NCBI GenBank assembly: GCA_900765165.1
Contig: CAAFQR010000065.1
Coordinates: 1-20,248, forward strand
Length of the DNA stretch: 20,248 nt
Reading direction: 5' to 3'
DNA from: Veillonellaceae bacterium
GTDB taxonomy: Bacteria > Bacillota > Negativicutes > Veillonellales > Veillonellaceae
The notes under the pieces are model-generated. The model made no database searches, was not told where the DNA came from, and worked only from the letters and a program-made list of their open reading frames with translations. Both the position numbers and the translations under genes were made by a program. Positions 7,210-14,071 of this stretch are shown here, one piece after another (within the stretch, counting starts at the first letter, position 1; each line of letters opens with the position of its first letter).

Positions 7210-7953
7210 ATGTCAGGTATTGAGGAGAAAAAATCGGTGGCTGATGCGGTTGTGGCTGCTGAGGAGACCACCAAAGAGGGCGGCAACGGAAGCCCGTTCT
7301 TTGCGTTTTTGCGGCGCCTTCGCTATATTCGCCGCTGGAGCTTGATGCGTAATTCGGAGGACGAAAATAACGCCGAACACAGCTTGGAGGTGGCGTTCAT
7401 CGCGCACCAGCTGGGGATTTTGCATAATCTGTGGCTCAATGAAACAGGCGCTTTGGCCGAAGAAGGCACGTCTACTGAAATAAACACCCCGCTGGGCACA
7501 CAGGCGGTAACTACGGCTGAACCGGTGGATGCGAATCGCTTGGCAGTGCTGGCCATGTACCACGATGTGGCGGAAATTTTTACCGGCGATATGCCAACGC
7601 CTATTAAGTATTTTGACCCGAAGCTACGCGCTTTATATGGCGAAGTAGAACAGCTAGCCCAGCATAAGCTGTGGCAGACGCTGCCGGAAACGGTGCGGCC
7701 TTACTATGAAGCGGAGCTTTTAGGCACAAAAAATGCTACCGAAGCGCGTCTCCTAAAAGCAGCAGACACGTTGGCAGCATTTATGAAGTGCATCGCGGAA
7801 CGTCAAGCCGGTAACGATGAGTTTAACGATGCGTATACTTCGATTGAGGCGAAGGTTGAGGCTTACGAGGACGAAGCGGTGAAACGTTTTGTGGCGTTGT
7901 ACTTACCGGCTCTTGAGCGGTCCCTCGACCAGCTTAACTATGGTATATTCTAG
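7210..7953 (+). CDS. yfbR: HD-domain 5'-deoxynucleotidase, YfbR-like
   Basis: A 247-residue HD phosphohydrolase resembling E. coli YfbR, which dephosphorylates deoxyribonucleoside 5'-monophosphates. Matching segments are RRLRYIRRWSLMRN, AEHSLEVAFIAH with metal ligand H57, AMYHDVAEIFTGDMPTPIKY with H118-D119 and E122, and LLKAADTLAAFMKC with D186. E. coli YfbR is about 199 residues; the extra length is a 28-residue acidic N-terminal extension and an Asn/Thr/Glu-rich insert around residues 75-105 between the first two HD helices. AGGGAG lies 9 bases upstream of the ATG. It follows the carboxypeptidase gene after 17 bases. Its last 51 bases overlap the 3' end of queG on the opposite strand. Confidence 0.86.
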   Translation: MSGIEEKKSVADAVVAAEETTKEGGNGSPFFAFLRRLRYIRRWSLMRNSEDENNAEHSLEVAFIAHQLGILHNLWLNETGALAEEGTSTEINTPLGTQAVTTAEPVDANRLAVLAMYHDVAEIFTGDMPTPIKYFDPKLRALYGEVEQLAQHKLWQTLPETVRPYYEAELLGTKNATEARLLKAADTLAAFMKCIAERQAGNDEFNDAYTSIEAKVEAYEDEAVKRFVALYLPALERSLDQLNYGIF

Positions 7954-8814
7954 GTTGCGCAGCAGCACCTTTTTGCCGCGCCACGCATAGGCGCGGTGGC
8001 CGTAGGCGGCTTTGAATTCTTTATTCGTTAAGGGCTCAATGTCTTCACGGTTTATATGGATGGTTAAGTTCTCGCGAAATTCCGGAATCGGTGTTTCCGG
8101 TACGTTTTGATTGTGAGGGCATACTTCCTGACAAATATCACAACCAAATATGAGGGGCGAAGCTCCAATGATGGCGATTTCCGATTCCGTGAGATCGCCC
8201 TTTTTTTGTGTTAAATAGCTTTTACATGTGTGGTAGTGAAAGTCCTCGTCGTTAAGGCTTTGGCCGGGACAATGGGTGCGGCACCGATTGCATTCATCGC
8301 AGGTGCCGGTTAACGGCGTAGCGGCCGGTAAGTCGATGTTGGTTAACAGCGTGCCAATGGAGGTGTAGCTACCCCAGGTAGGATTGATGAGGGCGCGGTT
8401 GCGACCAAATACGCCAAGGCCGGCTAAGTAGCCCATGTAGCGGTCCGCTAAGGGCGATGTGTCGCAATGAATTTCATAAGCCACGGACGGGGCGATGGCT
8501 TGTAATGCTTGGCCTAAGCGGTCCAAATATTCATGTACTACCAGATGATAATCTTTACCCCACGCATAACGAGGCAGGTTAATGGGTCCTTCGTGTGGAA
8601 TATAGTAAGGGAAGAGACAAACGATGGCGCTTTTCGCATCCGTAAGCTTGGTATTGCCGGTTAGTCGCTCTTCCGGCGTGCCAGCAATAAAGGGGCACGG
8701 GTCATCGGTATGAAGGACCTGGGCGGCGTCAGCCGGCAAGGGCCACGGCGCAATGCCGAAGGTGGGAATACCTAGCTGTTTCGTCAGGTCTTCAACAGTA
8801 GCTTTGGTAATCAT
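7903..8814 (-). CDS. queG: epoxyqueuosine reductase QueG
   Basis: A 303-residue iron-sulfur, cobalamin-using enzyme that performs the last step of queuosine synthesis in tRNA by reducing epoxyqueuosine. It shows two ferredoxin-like [4Fe-4S] motifs: C172, C175, C178, C182 in CDECNRCRTHCP, and C225, C228, C232 in CDICQEVCPHN, with C197 as the likely fourth ligand. D118 in CDTSPLADRY fits the position of the catalytic Asp of QueG. It is at the short end for the family (roughly 300-380) but has all core motifs. Its need for a cobamide fits with CbiZ-type corrinoid salvage nearby. The AAAGGA upstream is 14 bases from the ATG, longer than ideal, but no better start is visible. Its 3' end runs 51 bases into the convergent nucleotidase gene. 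Confidence 0.9.
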   Translation of the reverse strand: MITKATVEDLTKQLGIPTFGIAPWPLPADAAQVLHTDDPCPFIAGTPEERLTGNTKLTDAKSAIVCLFPYYIPHEGPINLPRYAWGKDYHLVVHEYLDRLGQALQAIAPSVAYEIHCDTSPLADRYMGYLAGLGVFGRNRALINPTWGSYTSIGTLLTNIDLPAATPLTGTCDECNRCRTHCPGQSLNDEDFHYHTCKSYLTQKKGDLTESEIAIIGASPLIFGCDICQEVCPHNQNVPETPIPEFRENLTIHINREDIEPLTNKEFKAAYGHRAYAWRGKKVLLRNLEYTIVKLVEGPLKSR

Positions 8815-8845
8815 AGATGTATAGTAAATCCTTTCTCAATGAAGT

Positions 8846-8868
8846 CCGGCACGGCAATCCGTAGCCGG
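8846..8868 (-). promoter_or_regulatory. GC-rich hairpin in the queG leader
   Basis: CCGGC-ACGG pairs with CCGT-GCCGG around a CAAT loop (8855-8858), with a single bulged base at 8863. It lies 32-54 bases upstream of the queG ATG, before the AAAGGA site, and has no U run in either direction, so it is not an intrinsic terminator. It does not show the motifs of a preQ1 riboswitch. Its role is unknown. Confidence 0.45.
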
Positions 8869-8904
8869 TGGAGGAAATTTTAGGTTTCAACTTATTATGA
8901 CAAA

Positions 8905-8913
8905 TTTATACCA
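8905..8913 (-). promoter_or_regulatory. extended -10 promoter candidate for queG
   Basis: On the minus strand this reads TGGTATAAA, a TGn extension before TATAAA. No good -35 box is found 17 bases upstream. It would start transcription near 8898 and include the GC-rich hairpin in an 80-90 base leader. The 8815-9056 intergenic region holds this, the opposing hydroxylase promoters and the repeats; no gene is seen there. Confidence 0.4.
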
Positions 8914-8943
8914 AAAAGACGAGATGAATTTCTAGGTTGGTTA

Positions 8944-8952
8944 TGTTACAAT
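8944..8952 (+). promoter_or_regulatory. extended -10 promoter candidate for the hydroxylase operon
   Basis: TGTTACAAT followed by AAAAT is a TGnTACAAT extended -10 element, closely similar to the asparaginase promoter candidate at 3197-3205. No clear -35 box is present. It would give a leader of about 98 AT-rich bases before the FAD-subunit start. Confidence 0.5.
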
Positions 8953-8961
8953 AAAATTAAA

Positions 8962-8990
8962 TTGATAGGTATATTAATTAATGATTTATA
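8962..8990 (+). promoter_or_regulatory. second promoter candidate for the hydroxylase operon
   Basis: TTGATA (8962-8967) and TTTATA (8985-8990) are separated by 17 bases. The two elements overlap the TATATTAATT direct repeats. In such AT-rich DNA the match is only suggestive, and either this or the extended -10 element at 8944 could be the real start. Confidence 0.35.
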
Positions 8991-8996
8991 TTAATT
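8970..8996. repeat. direct repeat TATATTAATT, two copies
   Basis: Perfect 10-base copies lie at 8970-8979 and 8987-8996, 17 bases start to start. Related AATTGAT copies lie at 8960-8966 and 8993-8999. The repeats overlap the proposed promoter elements of the hydroxylase operon and could be operator half-sites, though the AT-rich composition raises the chance of coincidence. Confidence 0.5.
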
Positions 8997-9025
8997 GATG
9001 TACACGTAATCATTAGGTATTTTTA

Positions 9026-9047
9026 TTTCAGAGTGATTTCAGAGTGA
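9026..9047 (+). repeat. perfect 11-base tandem repeat TTTCAGAGTGA before the hydroxylase operon
   Basis: Two adjacent identical 11-base units at 9026-9036 and 9037-9047. The last two bases of the second unit are part of the GAGGG ribosome binding site (9046-9050) of the first hydroxylase gene. The unit length is close to one DNA helical turn. It may be a simple duplication or a binding site able to affect initiation. Confidence 0.7.
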
Positions 9048-9056
9048 GGGATGACC

Positions 9057-9845
9057 ATGTTAAGGTACATGAAACTGTTACAGCCTACGACGCCGGAAGA
9101 GGCGTACGACTTGGCTGTAAAAAACAAGTTAGCACCGTTAGTGGCCGGTGGATGCTGGTTGCGCTTAGGGAAACGGCGTTGGCCCTCGGTCATTGACTTA
9201 TCCGGTTTACCGCTCCGTTACATTGAGGAAACCGACACCGAGTTCCGCATTGGCGCTATGGCTACGCAAGGCGACGTAGAACAGTATCCGGCCTTTCAGA
9301 CCTGGAGCGGCGGCATTTTGCCCGCTGCGGTACGGTCGATTCTAGGCGTTCAGTTCCGCAACATTGCTACCATGGGCGGCTCCGTAGCCGCGCGCTTTGG
9401 CTTCTCCGATATTTTGCCTACCTTGGCAGCGGTGAAAGCAGAAGTAGTCTTGCAAAAAGGCGGCACCATGAGCATTCTCGATTATTTGACGTACACGGAT
9501 CGCGATGTGCTCTTGGAAATTCGCATTCCCAAGGCAGAAACACCGGTAGCGGCGATTGCCCTTCGTAAATCGGCCTCGGATTTCCCGTTCTTAACAGGCG
9601 CTATGCGCAAGGATGAAATGGGCTATCACGTGTATATTGGTTGTCGTCCGTCGCGCATTCGCGAAGCCGTGAAGGCCGGCGAGCTCTTAACGGCCGGTGG
9701 CACTGATGCAGTGGTAGCAGCTGGTGAAGCGGCGGCCCAGGAATTATCATTTCAGACGAATTCTCACGCATCGGCCACGTATCGGGCGGCTATGACGAAG
9801 GTCTTGGTGAAACGCTTGGCTCAGGAGGTGGCGGCATGGAAGTAA
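9057..9845 (+). CDS. molybdenum hydroxylase, FAD-binding subunit
   Basis: A 262-residue medium subunit of the xanthine dehydrogenase family that passes electrons from the 2Fe-2S centres to FAD and an acceptor. The two FAD-contact segments are visible: VAGGCWLRLG at 29-38 and RNIATMGGSVAARFGFSDIL at 101-120, which aligns with the NxATxGGN loop of the family. The C-terminal part resembles the CO dehydrogenase flavoprotein C-terminal domain. The ATG at 9057 is preferred because GAGGG ends six bases upstream; the longest frame starts at 9051, immediately against that site. First gene of the seven-gene operon; it overlaps the next gene by 10 bases. Confidence 0.88.
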   Translation: MLRYMKLLQPTTPEEAYDLAVKNKLAPLVAGGCWLRLGKRRWPSVIDLSGLPLRYIEETDTEFRIGAMATQGDVEQYPAFQTWSGGILPAAVRSILGVQFRNIATMGGSVAARFGFSDILPTLAAVKAEVVLQKGGTMSILDYLTYTDRDVLLEIRIPKAETPVAAIALRKSASDFPFLTGAMRKDEMGYHVYIGCRPSRIREAVKAGELLTAGGTDAVVAAGEAAAQELSFQTNSHASATYRAAMTKVLVKRLAQEVAAWK

Positions 9846-10291
9846 CGTTGAAGATTAACGGCAAGCCCGTAAAGGTAACGGTAGCACCGGATGAAATGCT
9901 GCTGGAAACGTTGCGCGGCTTAGGTTATTATAGCGTTCGCTGTGGCTGTGACACGACGAACTGCGGCTTGTGCACGGTGTGGCTGGACGGCGAAACGGTG
10001 CTGTCCTGCGCGATTCCGACGTTCCGCACCGCCGGTCATGAAGTGACCACCTTAGAAGGCGTGGCTGACGAAGCGGCGTTCTTGGCGGATTGCTTGGCCT
10101 CTGAAGGGGGCGACCAGTGCGGCTATTGCACGACGGGCATGATGATGAGCGCCATGGCGCTGAAGCGTAAAAATCCGAATCCTACGGACGATGAAATAAA
10201 AGCCTTCCTCGTCGGGAATCTCTGTCGTTGTACCGGGTACGAATCGCATTTGCGCGGTATTCGCAAGTACTTAGGAGGTGACGGTCAATGA
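9836..10291 (+). CDS. molybdenum hydroxylase, 2Fe-2S subunit
   Basis: A 151-residue small subunit carrying two [2Fe-2S] clusters that connect the molybdenum site with FAD. The N-terminal plant-type cluster uses C38, C43, C46 and C58 (GCDTTNCGLCTVWLDGETVLSC pattern, Cys at those positions), with an extra C36 beside it. The C-terminal helical cluster uses C95 and C98 in QCGYCTTGM and C130, C132 in NLCRCTGY. Length is normal for a separate CoxS/XdhC-type subunit. AGGAGG lies eight bases upstream of its ATG inside the preceding gene, and its own stop overlaps the next start as ATGA, so the three subunits are likely made in balance. Confidence 0.94.
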   Translation: MEVTLKINGKPVKVTVAPDEMLLETLRGLGYYSVRCGCDTTNCGLCTVWLDGETVLSCAIPTFRTAGHEVTTLEGVADEAAFLADCLASEGGDQCGYCTTGMMMSAMALKRKNPNPTDDEIKAFLVGNLCRCTGYESHLRGIRKYLGGDGQ

Positions 10292-12570
10292 AACACGTAG
10301 GTAAAGGCTATAAAAAGGTGGATGCGTCTACGATTTTAAGTGGCCGCGCTGCTTATACAGAAGATTTAATCCCGCCGCATACACTGGTAATCAAGGTATT
10401 GCACAGTCCTCATGCGATGGCCGAAGTGCTCGATGTGGATGCAACGGCAGCGTTGAAATTACCGGGCGTGGAAGCGGTGTATTGGCATAAGGATGTGCCG
10501 AAGACCCGCTTGACTATGGCTGGGCAAACCTATCCGGAATTATCTGCTTACGATGCGCTTATTTTAGATAAATACGTGCGCTACGTTGGCGATCCGGTGG
10601 CCTTAGTTGTAGCTGTTGATGAAAAAACGGCTATGCAGGCTATGCCGCTCGTAAAGGTTAAATACAATGTTATGGAACCGGTTATGGACATTCACACCGC
10701 TATCGACAATCCAACGGTAGTCCATCCGGAAGACGATATTCATTTTAATGTGCCGGTCGGTGCTGAACCGAAGCGCAACATTGCGTGCTCCTACTCGAAG
10801 GTAGTAGGCGATGTGGAAGGGGAACTGGCGAAGTGTGATTACGTAGTGGAAGAGACCTATTTTGACCAGGCTACGTGCCAGGCGGCGATGGAAACGTTCC
10901 GCACGTTCTGTAACATCGATCAGTTTGGCCGTCTCGTTTGTACATCGTCCACGCAGATTCCGTTCCATGTGCGTCGTCATTTGGCGCGGGCGTTGGAAAT
11001 TCCGGCTACGAAGATTCGCGTTATTAAGCCTCGTATTGGCGGTGGCTTCGGGTCGAAGCAGACGGCGTGTACGGAGCTCATGTGCGCTTTTGTAACGTGG
11101 ACGCTGAAGAAACCGGCCGTTTTAATCTACGATCGTCACGAAGCGATGAACTGCTCTACCAGCCGTCACGCCCGTGAATGGAAGGTGCGTTTAGGCGCTA
11201 CGAAGGACGGTATTATCCAGGTTATCGACATGGTGGCCTTGTCCGATGCCGGTGCTTACGGCAACCATGCGTTTACGACTTTCTCCGCTGGGGAACATAA
11301 GTCGATTCCGCTGTACAACAAAGGTAAAGCGGTTCGCTATGAATCGAAGGTTGTGTACACGAACCACATGGCCGGCGGGGCCTTCCGCGGTTATGGTGCA
11401 ACAGAAGCCTTGTGGCCTTTAGAATGCTCTGTTACGAAGCTGGCTCACAAAATGGGCATGGATGAAGTGGAACTGCGCCTCAAGAATTTGATTAATGTGG
11501 GCGAAACATCCTTAGTATATGCACCGGACGAAGTGCTGGAATCCGGTCTTTTGAAGGAAGCCGTTGAAAAAGTTAAGAAAATGGCGCGCTGGGACGAACG
11601 GCCGCATAGCTGGCGTATTGATGATACCCACGTTGGCGGTTTAGGCATTGGCCTTGCGTTCCAAGGCTCCGGTGTTGCTAACGTTGATACAGCGTCCGTT
11701 GAAATCAAGCTCCAGGATGACGGCTATTACACGTTATATACCGGTTCGACCGATATGGGCACCGGCTCTAATACGATTTTGATGCAGATGGCCTGCGAAG
11801 TGTTAGGCTGTCCCTTCGAATACATGAGCTGCTACGAAGCGGATACGGACGTAGTGCCTTTCGATCCGGGCTCCTATGCATCCAGTACGACCTATGTAAC
11901 CGGTACGGCTACGAAGCTAGCTGCCGAAGATTTACGTCAGAAGATTATTGAAGCCGCTGCAGGCTATTTAGAAGTGCCGGCAGATACGTTGGACTTTGAC
12001 GGCGTAACCGTTACCACTGCCGATGGCACGAAGTCCATTACGACTCGTGAAATCGGTACGAAAATGGTGGTAGGCCCGCGCACGAACCAGCTGGTAGGCT
12101 TTGCTAGCTGGGGCAGTCACACGTCGCCGCCGCCGTTCATGGCCAGCATTGCCGAAGTATCGGTAGATACGGAAACAGGCCTCGTAACGCCTATCGATTT
12201 CTACTCCGTTGTCGATTGCGGGACTATCGTAAATCCGGTGCTGGCGAAGGTACAGGCCGAAGGCGGTATTGTACAGGGCATCGGCATGGCGCTGTATGAA
12301 GAAGTGCGCTACGCCAGTCGCGGCAATATGGAAACGAATAATTTTATGCTTTATAAGTTACCGACTCGCTTAGATACGGGCCGCGTACATGTAGATTTTG
12401 TAGAATCTCACGAACCGACGGGTGCTTTTGGGGTTAAATCCATCGGCGAAGTTGTTATTAATACATCTTGTCCGGCCATTCAAGGGGCGATTCGCAATGC
12501 AACAGGTACAGCACCGACGGTATTGCCTATGATTCCGGAGGTCGTATTTGACGCATTACAGAAGGCTTAA
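10288..12570 (+). CDS. molybdenum hydroxylase, molybdopterin-binding subunit
   Basis: A 760-residue large subunit of the xanthine dehydrogenase/aldehyde oxidase family that hydroxylates an aromatic or aldehyde-like substrate with water-derived oxygen. Cofactor motifs are in the usual order: PRIGGGFGSKQ at 248-258, GGAFRGYGATEA at 363-374, TGSTDMGTGSN at 485-495, GSYASSTTYVTGTA at 528-541 and GAFGVKSIGEVV at 712-723 with catalytic E721. R367 and the Glu in AAMETF (E202) sit where xanthine dehydrogenases have substrate-contact residues, which makes a purine or similar heterocycle plausible. The CO dehydrogenase AYRCSFR loop is absent. Neighbouring YqeB and YqeC suggest a selenium-dependent enzyme. 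No in-frame TGA exists, so selenium would be in the cofactor. Substrate is not determined. Confidence 0.92.
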   Translation: MKHVGKGYKKVDASTILSGRAAYTEDLIPPHTLVIKVLHSPHAMAEVLDVDATAALKLPGVEAVYWHKDVPKTRLTMAGQTYPELSAYDALILDKYVRYVGDPVALVVAVDEKTAMQAMPLVKVKYNVMEPVMDIHTAIDNPTVVHPEDDIHFNVPVGAEPKRNIACSYSKVVGDVEGELAKCDYVVEETYFDQATCQAAMETFRTFCNIDQFGRLVCTSSTQIPFHVRRHLARALEIPATKIRVIKPRIGGGFGSKQTACTELMCAFVTWTLKKPAVLIYDRHEAMNCSTSRHAREWKVRLGATKDGIIQVIDMVALSDAGAYGNHAFTTFSAGEHKSIPLYNKGKAVRYESKVVYTNHMAGGAFRGYGATEALWPLECSVTKLAHKMGMDEVELRLKNLINVGETSLVYAPDEVLESGLLKEAVEKVKKMARWDERPHSWRIDDTHVGGLGIGLAFQGSGVANVDTASVEIKLQDDGYYTLYTGSTDMGTGSNTILMQMACEVLGCPFEYMSCYEADTDVVPFDPGSYASSTTYVTGTATKLAAEDLRQKIIEAAAGYLEVPADTLDFDGVTVTTADGTKSITTREIGTKMVVGPRTNQLVGFASWGSHTSPPPFMASIAEVSVDTETGLVTPIDFYSVVDCGTIVNPVLAKVQAEGGIVQGIGMALYEEVRYASRGNMETNNFMLYKLPTRLDTGRVHVDFVESHEPTGAFGVKSIGEVVINTSCPAIQGAIRNATGTAPTVLPMIPEVVFDALQKA

Positions 12571-12577
12571 TCGACCG

Positions 12578-12590
12578 ACCGCACTGCGGT
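12578..12590 (+). promoter_or_regulatory. small hairpin between hydroxylase and accessory genes
   Basis: ACCGC pairs with GCGGT around a three-base loop, in the only sizeable gap (45 bases) inside the operon. There is no U run, so it is not a terminator. It could protect or mark a processing point separating the structural and accessory parts of the transcript. Confidence 0.35.
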
Positions 12591-12615
12591 AGGCCGAAGG
12601 TAAGGAGGTATGGCT

Positions 12616-13380
12616 ATGGGAACGTTACAAGCAAGACATTGGCAATCATTATTGGAACCGGGGATAACGGCCATCGTAGGTGCCGGCGGTAAGACGACGG
12701 TACTATCCAAATTGGTGGAATACGGTGGTTTGTATGGTCAACCGGTGGTCGTGACGACGACGACTAAATTATATGAGTCGCAAGTGGCCTTGTGGAAGCC
12801 GTACTATGGTCATGACTTCAATGAAGCGGAAGCGGCTTGCCGTGAAGCGTTGCAGCGCGGTCGCTGCGGCGCGTGGTTTAGTGGTATTGACGGCACGAAG
12901 GTTACGGCCTTGACGGGTCGCCAAATCGATGAGCTGAACATGGTGCATCCGAACTGGCAAATCGTGGTGGAAGCGGACGGCGCCCGCGAAAAGTGGTTGA
13001 AGGCACCGAAGTCTACCGAACCAGTTATTCCGTCCCGGACGACGACCACTATTGGCGTGGTGAACCTGCAAATGCTAGGTACCGCCATTGATGCGGAACA
13101 TGTTCACAACATCGACGAAGTGGTTGAAATCATGGAACGTGAAGAAGGGGCAGTAGTAACGTCTACTATGCTGGCGCAGCTGGTAAAGCACCCTCACGGT
13201 CTCTTCCAGTACAGTGCCGGCAAAAAGGTATTGTTCTGCACCGGCTATGATACGGTTCAGCATCGCATTATCGATGCGTTCTTAGATGAGCTGGTTGGCT
13301 ACCCGCTGAGCGCGATTATCTTGGCTGACGGCTATAAAGCAAGCTGTGAAATTGGTCGCTACATTAAATGGCAGCATTAA
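12616..13380 (+). CDS. yqeC: selenium-dependent hydroxylase accessory protein YqeC
   Basis: A 254-residue P-loop protein. The Walker A loop is at residues 22-28 (GAGGKTT), followed by VVVTTTTKLY at 44-53 and VVEADGAR at 117-124, the second family signature. YqeC occurs almost only with selenium-dependent molybdenum hydroxylases, where it is thought to help mature the cofactor; its exact reaction is not established. The ATG at 12616 is seven bases after AAGGAGG (12602-12608), whereas the longer frame begins at 12610 immediately after that site. The MocA gene starts one base after its stop. The strongest contextual marker, with YqeB, for the selenium-linked reading of this operon. Confidence 0.88.
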   Translation: MGTLQARHWQSLLEPGITAIVGAGGKTTVLSKLVEYGGLYGQPVVVTTTTKLYESQVALWKPYYGHDFNEAEAACREALQRGRCGAWFSGIDGTKVTALTGRQIDELNMVHPNWQIVVEADGAREKWLKAPKSTEPVIPSRTTTTIGVVNLQMLGTAIDAEHVHNIDEVVEIMEREEGAVVTSTMLAQLVKHPHGLFQYSAGKKVLFCTGYDTVQHRIIDAFLDELVGYPLSAIILADGYKASCEIGRYIKWQH

Positions 13381-13381
13381 T

Positions 13382-14071
13382 ATGAAAGTGAGTTTGAATG
13401 CTCCCATTTCCGTGGTGCTTTTAGGGGCCGGTTTATCGACGCGCATGGGGCGCTGTAAAGCGTTACTGCCGTGGCGCGGTAAGACGGTTCTGGAGTCAGT
13501 GTGTGCCGCCTATGAGGCAGTGCCCGGCGACCGTATTTTGGTAGCCGGTGCGGAGGCGGCCACGATGGCGTCCTTAGTAGCGCCGTTCGGTTTTCGCACG
13601 GTGGTCAATCCGGAGCCCTCATTAGGGCAAGGTCATTCGTTGGCTTTAGGTCTTAGCGTCTTACAGCAATCAGGCCCCGTGCTCTGTGGTGTTACGGATC
13701 AGCCGTTATTGACGGCAAGGACCGTAGGTCAGATTATGAATTTTCATGAAGCTGCCCGACAGCTAGCGCCTGAGCCTGCAGTGCGCATTGAGCAAGATGC
13801 GCAAGTTTCTGGGGCTGAGGTAAATGCGTGGGACTGCCTCATAACGGTACCGCGCTATGGCGCTGAACGAAGTCGCGGCAATCCTGTTCTTTTTGGACCG
13901 TACTGGCGTGACCAGCTGGGACGGTTAACCGGCGACGAAGGGGGACGCGTTATTTTACGAGGCCCCGGTCGTTCGTATATACAATTTTGTGATATTGCGG
14001 CTGCCGAAGGTGATGACATAGACACACCGGAGGCGTACGCAAAGCTTTTGGCAGTGTGGGGTACGGTATGA
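13382..14071 (+). CDS. mocA: molybdenum cofactor cytidylyltransferase, MocA-like
   Basis: A 229-residue nucleotidyltransferase that would attach CMP to molybdopterin to make the dinucleotide form used by hydroxylases. The nucleotide loop is LGAGLSTRMGRCK at 14-26 with K26; LGQGHSLALGL at 81-91 and CGVTDQPLL at 102-110 with D106 are family motifs, and DDIDTPEAY at 211-219 closes the metal site. An unusual stretch at about 124-155 lengthens the link before VPRYGAERSRGNPVLFG. The ATG at 13382 follows the yqeC stop by one base and has no convincing binding site, so expression probably depends on ribosomes finishing yqeC. An upstream GTG at 13346 also lacks one. The end overlaps yqeB as ATGA. Confidence 0.86.
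   Translation: MKVSLNAPISVVLLGAGLSTRMGRCKALLPWRGKTVLESVCAAYEAVPGDRILVAGAEAATMASLVAPFGFRTVVNPEPSLGQGHSLALGLSVLQQSGPVLCGVTDQPLLTARTVGQIMNFHEAARQLAPEPAVRIEQDAQVSGAEVNAWDCLITVPRYGAERSRGNPVLFGPYWRDQLGRLTGDEGGRVILRGPGRSYIQFCDIAAAEGDDIDTPEAYAKLLAVWGTV

Noticed and set aside
8815..8900. preQ1 riboswitch before queG
   Set aside because: The hairpin present does not have the C-rich loop and A-rich tail of preQ1-I.
8953..9056. Moco riboswitch or leader peptide before the hydroxylase operon
   Set aside because: The leader is AT-rich and lacks the GC helices of the Moco RNA; the short frames (for example at 8981) have no ribosome site and only 3-5 codons.
10288..12570. Selenocysteine in the hydroxylase large subunit
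   Set aside because: The frame has no in-frame TGA and this trait uses cofactor selenium, not selenocysteine.
10288..12570. Carbon monoxide dehydrogenase (CoxL)
   Set aside because: The CoxL active-site loop AYRCSFR is missing; the corresponding segment is GGAFRGYG.
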